Source: Oscillospiraceae bacterium (GTDB lineage Bacteria; Bacillota; Clostridia; Oscillospirales; Oscillospiraceae). Taken from it: 12,223 bases of DNA. The notes below the pieces were generated by a model. It was not told the origin of the DNA. It did not search any database and saw only the letters and a program-made list of their open reading frames with translations. Location of the stretch: NCBI GenBank assembly GCA_902802215.1, contig CADCLH010000022.1, positions 14,618 to 26,840 on the forward strand. The letters are read 5' to 3'. Below, piece by piece: positions 7,399 to 12,223 of the stretch. Within the stretch, counting starts at the first letter, position 1, and each line of letters starts with the position of its first letter. The translations under genes and the position numbers were made by a program.

Positions 7399-8286
7399 AT
7401 GAAAACGTTCAAACGCTGCATGGCCGTGCTGCTGGTCCTTGCGCTGGCGCTCGCGCTCGCGGGCTGCGGCTTTGCCGCGAAAATGGCCCGCGCCGCGAAG
7501 AAAATGGAGAAGCTCCAGAGCTACCGCATGGATCTCGACATGGACATGGCGCTCAAGCTGTCCATGCTGAGACAGTCCATGGACATGGATATGAAGATCA
7601 CCGGCGGCTCGGACGTCTGCCTCGATCCCGCGAGGACCAGGACCGAGCTGCGCATCCGCATGCTCGGCCAGGAGATCCCGATGCTCAGCTACACCGACAA
7701 GACGGACACGGGGCTTGTGACCTACAGCTCTCCGGACGGCGGCCGGACCTGGGTTCGGCAGACCGTGGAAAGCCCGGCGCCGGCAGAGGCGGCGGGCAAA
7801 AACGGCTTTTCCAATCTGCTCAGGCTCGCGTCCGGCTTTGAGAAAACCGGGACCGAGACCGTGCGGGGATCTATGGCCACGGTCTATTCCGGCGTGATCT
7901 CCGGCGAGGACATGGAGCGCGTGATGGAGATGTCGGGCGTTCTGAAAAACGTGTTCTCCGCGATGGACATGTCGATGGACGGGCTGGACCTGACGCAGTA
8001 CGGCGGCATCCCGACCACGATCTCCCTCGACAACAAGAGCGGCATGGTCGTCCGCTACACCATGGATATGACCGAGTTCATGAGCAAAATGATGCCCGCC
8101 ATGATGGACGCCGTGATGAAGAAGGCCGCGGCGGAATCCGGCCTCGGGAACCTGGACCTGAGCTCGCTGGGCTTTTCCGCGGAGACCGGGCGCGTCTTCG
8201 CGGCGGTGGAGCTCTATGACTTCGACGCGGTCGGCGCGATCGAGATCCCGGCCGAGGCGCTGGCCGCCCCGGAGGCCGCGGCATAG
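7399..8286 (+). CDS. Methionine-rich lipoprotein of unknown function
   Basis: The 295-residue product starts at ATG 7399, chosen because AAAGGAGAG precedes it by a normal distance and because it yields a clean lipoprotein signal peptide: MKTFKRC, a hydrophobic core of alternating Leu/Ala, then LAGC with the lipidated Cys at 23. The frame is open further upstream but that part overlaps the terminator and promoter. The mature part is probably mostly beta strand, with M-x-M alternation (YRMDLDMDM, SMDMDMK, AMDMSMDGLD, YTMDMTEFMSKMMPAMM); about 29 of 295 residues are Met. The overall pattern, with a helix after the lipidation site, long strands and a late ISLDNKSGMVVRYTMDMT segment, recalls Firmicutes lipoproteins of LolA/LppX-like fold such as DUF6612, but this is a tentative resemblance. 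It is expected on the outer face of the membrane. It has its own promoter and terminator, so it is a single-gene unit inside a housekeeping locus. Confidence 0.85.
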   Translation: MKTFKRCMAVLLVLALALALAGCGFAAKMARAAKKMEKLQSYRMDLDMDMALKLSMLRQSMDMDMKITGGSDVCLDPARTRTELRIRMLGQEIPMLSYTDKTDTGLVTYSSPDGGRTWVRQTVESPAPAEAAGKNGFSNLLRLASGFEKTGTETVRGSMATVYSGVISGEDMERVMEMSGVLKNVFSAMDMSMDGLDLTQYGGIPTTISLDNKSGMVVRYTMDMTEFMSKMMPAMMDAVMKKAAAESGLGNLDLSSLGFSAETGRVFAAVELYDFDAVGAIEIPAEALAAPEAAA

Positions 8287-8306
8287 GACAGGGAAACAGC
8301 ATATCG

Positions 8307-8336
8307 ACCGGGCGCGCCGATGCGCGCCCGGTTTTT
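8307..8336 (+). terminator. Rho-independent terminator after the lipoprotein gene
   Basis: ACCGGGCGCG (8307-8316) pairs perfectly with CGCGCCCGGT (8323-8332) around a short CCGATG loop and is followed by TTTT and G. It begins 20 bases after the lipoprotein stop. The end of its T-tract abuts the -35 element of the rimM promoter. Confidence 0.9.
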
Positions 8337-8337
8337 G

Positions 8338-8366
8338 TTGGCAAAGAAGGGTATTTGTGTTATAAT
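8338..8366 (+). promoter_or_regulatory. Strong promoter of the rimM-trmD-rsmA unit
   Basis: TTGGCA (8338-8343), a 17-bp spacer and TATAAT (8361-8366) preceded by TGT (extended -10). Only one mismatch to consensus in the -35. Transcription should start near 8373, leaving a leader of about 22 bases to the rimM ATG. It restarts transcription immediately after the terminator. Confidence 0.88.
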
Positions 8367-8394
8367 AGATGTATTCTGCCGCAGGAGGGAACGC

Positions 8395-8886
8395 ATGGAA
8401 AAGAAAGCCTTGATCGAGGCGGGACGCATCGTCAACACCCACGGCGTGCAGGGCGAGGTCAAGATCGAGTCCTGGCTCGACTCGCCGCAGTTTCTGAAGA
8501 GCTTCAAGCGCCTTTATACCGCCGCGGGACAGGAGCTGCGCGTCGTCTCCGCCCGCGTGCACAAGGGCTTCGTGATCGCGCGTCTCGAGGGCGTGGACGA
8601 CGTCAACGCCGCCATGACCCTGAAAAACAAAACCGTCTCCGTCCGGCGCGAGGACGCGCGGCTGCCGAAGGGCGCGTTTTTCTTGCAGGACATCCTCGGC
8701 GCGCGGGTCGTCGACGAGGACGGGCGGGAGATCGGCGTTCTCGAGGACGTGCTGGAGACCCCGGCCTCCAACATCTACGTCGTGAAGGGCGAGAGCGAGC
8801 ACCTGATCCCCGCCGTGCCGGAATTCATCAAAAACACCGACGCCGACGCGGGCGTCGTCACCGTGCATCTGATCGGGGGCATGTGA
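8395..8886 (+). CDS. rimM: Ribosome maturation factor RimM
   Basis: This 163-residue protein is the usual size for RimM, which binds the 30S head next to S19 and aids late 16S rRNA processing. The N-terminal barrel shows EAGRIVNTHGVQGEVKIES, matching the family G-(K/R)-I-x-x-x-H-G-(L/V)-x-G-E motif. The C-terminal PRC-barrel half shows LPKGAFFLQDILGARVVDED, GREIGVLEDVLETPASNIYV and the final HLIPAVPEFIKN. ATG 8395 is preceded by AGGAGGG at a standard distance; the reading frame is open upstream but that stretch holds the promoter. The stop overlaps the trmD ATG by one base (TGATG), indicating coupled translation. RimM and TrmD neighbourhood is conserved across bacteria. Confidence 0.96.
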   Translation: MEKKALIEAGRIVNTHGVQGEVKIESWLDSPQFLKSFKRLYTAAGQELRVVSARVHKGFVIARLEGVDDVNAAMTLKNKTVSVRREDARLPKGAFFLQDILGARVVDEDGREIGVLEDVLETPASNIYVVKGESEHLIPAVPEFIKNTDADAGVVTVHLIGGM

Positions 8887-10178
8887 TGAAAATCGATATT
8901 CTGACGCTTTTCCCGGATACGGTCAGCGCCGTGCTACACGAGAGCATCATCGGGCGCGCGGCGAAAAAAGGGATCGTGGAGATCAACTGCGTCCAGATCC
9001 GGGACTTCACCGAAAACAAACAGCGGCAGGTGGACGACTACCCCTACGGCGGCGGCTTCGGCTGTGTGATGATGGCCCAGCCGCTCAAATCCTGCCTGGA
9101 TCATGTTATGTCAACCGCGCACGGCCTGCGCAGCCGCGTGATCTATCTCTCCCCGCAGGGTCAGCCCTACACGCAGGAGACGGCCAAGCGCCTGCAGCGC
9201 GATTACGACCACCTCGTGCTGGTCTGCGGCCACTACGAGGGCGTGGACGAGCGCTTCATCGAGGAATGTGTCGACGAGGAGCTCTCCCTCGGCGACTTCG
9301 TGCTGACCGGCGGCGAGATCGCCGCCATGGCCGTGGCCGACTCCGTGTGCCGCCTCGTGCCCGGCGTGCTCGCCGACGAGCAGTGCTACATCGGCGAGAG
9401 CCACTGGGACGGGCTGCTGGAATATCCCCAGTACACCCGGCCCGAGCTCTGGGAGGGGCGGAGCGTGCCCGAGGTCCTTGTAAACGGCGACCACAAGCGC
9501 ATCGAGACCTGGCGCAGAAAGCAGCAGCTTGCCCGCACAAAGGAGAAGCGTCCCGATCTCTACGCGGCCTTTGAGGCCCGGGACGAGGAGGACCGGAAAC
9601 TGATGCGGGAGCTGGAAAAGGAAGCGGGGCGCAAAAAGCTCGCCGGGCCGGTGACGTACCGCCCCGCCGCGGAAGCGGACATCCCCCGCATCCTCGAAAT
9701 CGTGCAGGACGCGCGGGAGAGTCTGGCCCGCTTTCACGTCGACCAGTGGCAGGGACCCTACCCCGGCGCGGAGCGCTTCGAGGAGGATATCCGCCTCGGT
9801 CAGTGCTTCGTGCTCGAGAGCGCGGGCGAAACCGTCGGCTTCTTCGTGCTCAGCACCCTGCCCGAGCCCGGCTACGAGCGCATCACCGACGGCAAGTGGT
9901 CCGCCGAGCTGCCGTACTGCGTGCTGCACCGCGCGGCCGTGGCGAAGGAGTACCGCGGCAGCGGCGCCTCGCAGGCGCTCGTGCGCTGCTGCGAAGCCCA
10001 GGCGCGCGTCTGCGGGCTCAGATGTATAAGAGTCGACACGCACAGGAAAAATAAACCCATGCAGAATCTGCTGCGCGAGAGCGGCTTCCGCTACCGCGGC
10101 AACATTCTCGTGGACGCCGAGCCGGGGCACGATCCGCACCGGCAGGCCTTTGAAAAAATACTGAAAGAGAAAAAATGA
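8886..10178 (+). CDS. trmD: tRNA (guanine-37-N1)-methyltransferase TrmD with a C-terminal GNAT acetyltransferase domain
   Basis: The frame encodes 430 residues, against about 230-250 for ordinary TrmD. Residues 1 to about 245 are a complete TrmD, which methylates N1 of G37 next to the anticodon using SAM and prevents frameshifting: MKIDILTLFPDTVS, DDYPYGGGFGCVMMAQPL, LVCGHYEGVDERF, the trefoil-knot segment DEELSLGDFVLTGGEIAAMA and DGLLEYPQYTRPELWEG, whose Asp (D175) I take as the counterpart of the proposed catalytic base. After a charged helix (EEDRKLMRELEKEAGRKK) the frame continues into a whole GNAT fold, about residues 257-430: YRPAAEADIPRILEIV, DQWQGPYPG, RAAVAKEYRGSGASQALVRC (acetyl-CoA loop from R357), CIRVDTHRKNKPMQNLLRES and GFRYRG, ending RQAFEKILKEKK. 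GTG 9651 at the junction is in frame but lacks a ribosome binding site, so a true fusion is favoured. The acetylation substrate is unknown. The stop overlaps the rsmA start (ATGA). Confidence 0.93.
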   Translation: MKIDILTLFPDTVSAVLHESIIGRAAKKGIVEINCVQIRDFTENKQRQVDDYPYGGGFGCVMMAQPLKSCLDHVMSTAHGLRSRVIYLSPQGQPYTQETAKRLQRDYDHLVLVCGHYEGVDERFIEECVDEELSLGDFVLTGGEIAAMAVADSVCRLVPGVLADEQCYIGESHWDGLLEYPQYTRPELWEGRSVPEVLVNGDHKRIETWRRKQQLARTKEKRPDLYAAFEARDEEDRKLMRELEKEAGRKKLAGPVTYRPAAEADIPRILEIVQDARESLARFHVDQWQGPYPGAERFEEDIRLGQCFVLESAGETVGFFVLSTLPEPGYERITDGKWSAELPYCVLHRAAVAKEYRGSGASQALVRCCEAQARVCGLRCIRVDTHRKNKPMQNLLRESGFRYRGNILVDAEPGHDPHRQAFEKILKEKK

Positions 10179-10991
10179 ATCTGACCGATTACAAAGAGAT
10201 CCGCGCCCTGCTGGAAAAACACGGCTTCCGCTTCTCCAAGGCCCTGGGGCAGAACTTTCTGACCGCCGCCTGGGTGCCGGAGGATATCGCCGGGGCCGCG
10301 GGGCTCGACGAGCGCACCGGCGTGCTGGAGATCGGCCCCGGCGTCGGCTGCCTCACGCGCGAGCTGTCCACTCGCCGAGACGCTCACAGGCTGCGAAAAC
10401 GTCGAGGTCGTGTTCGGGGACATTCTGAAGCAGGACATCCCCGCTCTGCTCGACGAGACCATGCCCGGTCTGCGGCATGTGGTCTGCGCAAACCTCCCCT
10501 ACAACGTCACGACCCCGGTGCTGACCGCCCTGCTCGAGAGCGGACGCTTCGAGACCGTCACCGTCATGATCCAGCGCGAGGTCGCGCGCCGCATCTGCGC
10601 CCCCCCGAACACCCCCGACTACGGCGCCTTCGGCGTCTTCGTGCAGTGGCACGCCGAGACCGAGCTCCTGTTCGACGTGCCCCCCTCCTGCTTCGTGCCC
10701 CAGCCCAAGGTCACAAGCTCCGTCATCCGCCTCACCCGGCGCGCCGCTCCCCCTGTCCCCGTCCGGGACGAGGAGCTTCTGTTCCGCATCGTCCGCGCCG
10801 CCTTCAACCAGCGGCGCAAAACCCTCGTCAACGCCCTGGCCTCCCAGGTCCCCGGCGTCGCCAAGGAGGACGTCGAGAAAACCCTCTCGGCGCTCGGATA
10901 CGATACCCGTATCCGGGGCGAGGTCCTGGACCTTGGTGGATTTGCAAAAATATCGGACAAAATCTCCGAAATTCAAAATGCGGATTTGTGA
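10175..10991 (+). pseudogene. rsmA: 16S rRNA dimethyladenosine transferase RsmA (KsgA), disrupted by an internal deletion and frameshift
   Basis: RsmA dimethylates two adjacent adenines in the 3' hairpin of 16S rRNA. ATG 10175 overlaps the trmD stop by four bases. The first 65 codons are normal: FRFSKALGQNFLT, then SAM motif I LEIGPGVGCLTRELS, ending at 10369. The family would continue with about 18 residues holding motif II (the acidic V-E-(I/V)-D segment that binds the SAM ribose). Instead the homologous sequence resumes one frame over at 10371 as LAETLTGCENVEVVFGDILK and stays normal to the stop at 10989-10991: ANLPYNVTTP (motif IV), GVFVQWHAETELLFDVPPSC, FVPQPKV, FNQRRKTLVNAL. Net loss is about 53 bp relative to an intact gene (271 recognisable residues against about 289). 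Translation in the original frame would leave rsmA sequence and run on to a stop at 11129-11131, inside ppdK. Either a genuine null allele or an assembly/consensus error; the sequence alone cannot decide. Confidence 0.88.
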
Positions 10992-11001
10992 TGAATATGC
11001 A

Positions 11002-11031
11002 TTGCGGAAGCCGGGGTTTTTGTGGTAATCT
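11002..11031 (+). promoter_or_regulatory. Possible promoter of ppdK
   Basis: TTGCGG (11002-11007), an 18-bp spacer and TAATCT (11026-11031) lie in the 87-bp gap between rsmA and ppdK. Both elements match consensus at four of six positions. A T5 run at 11017-11021 after CCGGGG is not preceded by a clear hairpin, so no terminator for rsmA is called here. Confidence 0.35.
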
Positions 11032-11078
11032 ATTCGGTGGCAAACAATATTATTTTTACCATAGAAAGGAAAGATCAT

Positions 11079-12223
11079 ATGAGCAAAAAGTATGTCTATC
11101 TGTTCTCCGAAGGCAACGCCAAGATGCGTGAGCTGCTCGGCGGCAAGGGCGCAAACCTCGCCGAAATGAGCAACATCGGTCTGCCCGTCCCCCAGGGCTT
11201 CACCATCACCACCGAGGCCTGCACCCAGTACTACGAGGACGGCCGCCAGATCAACGACGAGATCATGGCCGAGATCATGAAGAACGTCGAGATCATGGAG
11301 GAGATCAACGGCAAGAAGTTCGGCGACCTCACCAACCCCCTGCTCGTCTCCGTCCGCTCCGGCGCCCGCGCCTCCATGCCCGGCATGATGGACACCATCC
11401 TCAACCTCGGCCTCAACGACGACGTCGTCGCCGCCATGATCGCCGGCAACCCCGACCCCAAGTTCGAGCGCTTCGTCTATGACTCCTACCGCCGCTTCAT
11501 CCAGATGTTCTCCGACGTCGTCATGGAGGTCGGCAAGAAGTACTTCGAGCAGCTCATCGACGCGATGAAGGAGAAGAAGGGCGTCGTCTATGACGTCGAC
11601 CTCACCGCCGCCGACCTCAAGGAGCTCGCCGAACAGTTCAAGGCCGAGTACAAGAAGCAGCTCGGCGAGGACTTCCCCTCCGACCCCGTGGTCCAGCTCA
11701 AGGAGGCCATCCGCGCCGTGTTCCGCTCCTGGGACAACCCCCGCGCCAACTACTACAGACAGCAGAACGACATCCCCTATTCCTGGGGCACCGCCGTCAA
11801 CGTCATGCCGATGGTCTTCGGCAACCTCAACGACAACTCCGGCACCGGCGTCGCCTTCACCCGCGACCCCGCCACCGGTGAGAAGAAGCTCATGGGCGAG
11901 TTCCTCACCAACGCCCAGGGCGAGGACGTCGTCGCCGGCGTCCGTACCCCGATGCCCATCGCCGAGATGGAGCAGAAGTTCCCCGAGGCCTACGCCCAGT
12001 TCGTCAAGGTCTGCGCGCTGCTCGAGGATCACTACCGCGACATGCAGGACATGGAGTTCACCGTCGAGAACGGCAAGCTCTACATGCTCCAGTGCCGCAA
12101 CGGCAAGCGTACCGCGCAGGCTGCGCTCAAGATCGCCTGCGACCTCGTGGACGAGGGCATGATCGACGAGAAGCAGGCCGTCCTGATGATCGAGCCGCGC
12201 AACCTCGACACCCTGCTCCACCC
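11079..12223 (+). CDS. ppdK: Pyruvate, phosphate dikinase, N-terminal 381 residues, partial at right edge
   Basis: PPDK interconverts pyruvate, ATP and phosphate with phosphoenolpyruvate, AMP and pyrophosphate; in anaerobic Clostridia it can run in either direction in PPi-linked glycolysis or gluconeogenesis. ATG 11079 has AAAGGAAAG upstream at normal spacing. The visible part is the ATP-grasp nucleotide-binding domain: KYVYLFSEGNAKMRELLGGK, GANLAEMSNIGLPVPQGFTI, LLVSVRSGARASMPGMMDTI, FGNLNDNSGTGVAFTRDP, GEFLTNAQGEDVVAGVRTP and YMLQCRNGKRT. The phosphohistidine domain (family motif T-S-H-A) and the C-terminal PEP/pyruvate barrel lie beyond the window; intact PPDK is about 870-890 residues. 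Codon use is strikingly uniform, with C in the third position in long runs, more so than in neighbouring genes, which fits a highly expressed enzyme. Confidence 0.97.
   Translation, partial: MSKKYVYLFSEGNAKMRELLGGKGANLAEMSNIGLPVPQGFTITTEACTQYYEDGRQINDEIMAEIMKNVEIMEEINGKKFGDLTNPLLVSVRSGARASMPGMMDTILNLGLNDDVVAAMIAGNPDPKFERFVYDSYRRFIQMFSDVVMEVGKKYFEQLIDAMKEKKGVVYDVDLTAADLKELAEQFKAEYKKQLGEDFPSDPVVQLKEAIRAVFRSWDNPRANYYRQQNDIPYSWGTAVNVMPMVFGNLNDNSGTGVAFTRDPATGEKKLMGEFLTNAQGEDVVAGVRTPMPIAEMEQKFPEAYAQFVKVCALLEDHYRDMQDMEFTVENGKLYMLQCRNGKRTAQAALKIACDLVDEGMIDEKQAVLMIEPRNLDTLLH

Noticed and set aside
10020..10037. AGATGTATAAGAG resembles a transposase adapter sequence used in library preparation (AGATGTGTATAAGAG)
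   Set aside because: It lacks two bases of that sequence and reads in frame as the RCIRVDTH segment expected for this GNAT family, so it is genuine coding sequence.
9651..10178. Separate GNAT gene starting at the in-frame GTG at 9651
   Set aside because: No Shine-Dalgarno-like sequence precedes it at a workable distance and no stop separates it from TrmD. Internal initiation cannot be fully excluded.
10365..10375. Programmed ribosomal frameshift in rsmA
   Set aside because: No slippery heptamer is present, and the problem is not only the frame: about 18 conserved residues, including SAM motif II, are absent.
10952..10972. Small hairpin TCGGA...TCCGA near the end of rsmA as a terminator
   Set aside because: The stem is five base pairs, it lies inside the coding sequence and it has no U-tract.
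10353..12221. Minus-strand open frame of about 620 codons opposite rsmA and ppdK
   Set aside because: It is composed of repeated Asp/Val/Leu/Gly residues mirroring the C-ending codons of ppdK and spans two unrelated plus-strand genes, so it is not a gene.

Overview
The window looks like a chromosomal segment from a GC-rich, low-redundancy member of the Clostridia, most likely a gut Oscillospiraceae/Ruminococcaceae-type bacterium. The evidence is the Firmicutes-type order ylxM-ffh-rpsP-khpA-rimM-trmD, strong AGGAGG-type ribosome binding sites, consensus vegetative promoters, U-tract terminators, and a clostridial-style pyruvate,phosphate dikinase (PPDK). Codon third positions are heavily G/C. 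No rRNA, tRNA, CRISPR array, insertion sequence or phage gene was seen.

Layout. Positions 1-4815 (minus strand) are one continuous open frame that runs off the left edge. It is the N-terminal 1605 residues of a giant NdvB/Cgs-type cyclic beta-1,2-glucan synthase: glycosyltransferase, membrane segments, glycoamylase-like domain, then the start of the GH94 part. A 156-bp divergent intergenic region carries a consensus promoter driving the plus-strand genes. Positions 4972-7269 hold ylxM, ffh, rpsP and khpA (SRP targeting, ribosomal protein S16, KH-domain RNA binder), closed by a textbook terminator. Positions 7399-8286 hold a methionine-rich lipoprotein of unknown function with its own extended -10 promoter and its own terminator, sitting between khpA and rimM. 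A new strong promoter then drives rimM and trmD, and rsmA follows with a start/stop overlap. The right edge is the N-terminal third or more of ppdK.

How the genes work together. ylxM/ffh serve co-translational membrane targeting. rpsP, khpA, rimM, trmD and rsmA are ribosome or tRNA maturation functions, and their tight spacing (1-4 bp overlaps in rimM/trmD/rsmA) indicates translational coupling. The glucan synthase, the lipoprotein and ppdK are separate transcription units with cell-envelope and central-carbon roles.

Two departures from the textbook locus stand out. TrmD continues in frame into a complete GNAT acetyltransferase domain (430 residues in total). The rsmA frame is broken by an apparent internal deletion of about 53 bp that removes the second SAM-binding motif. 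In addition, rplS, which usually follows trmD, is absent, and the lipoprotein unit splits the usual operon.
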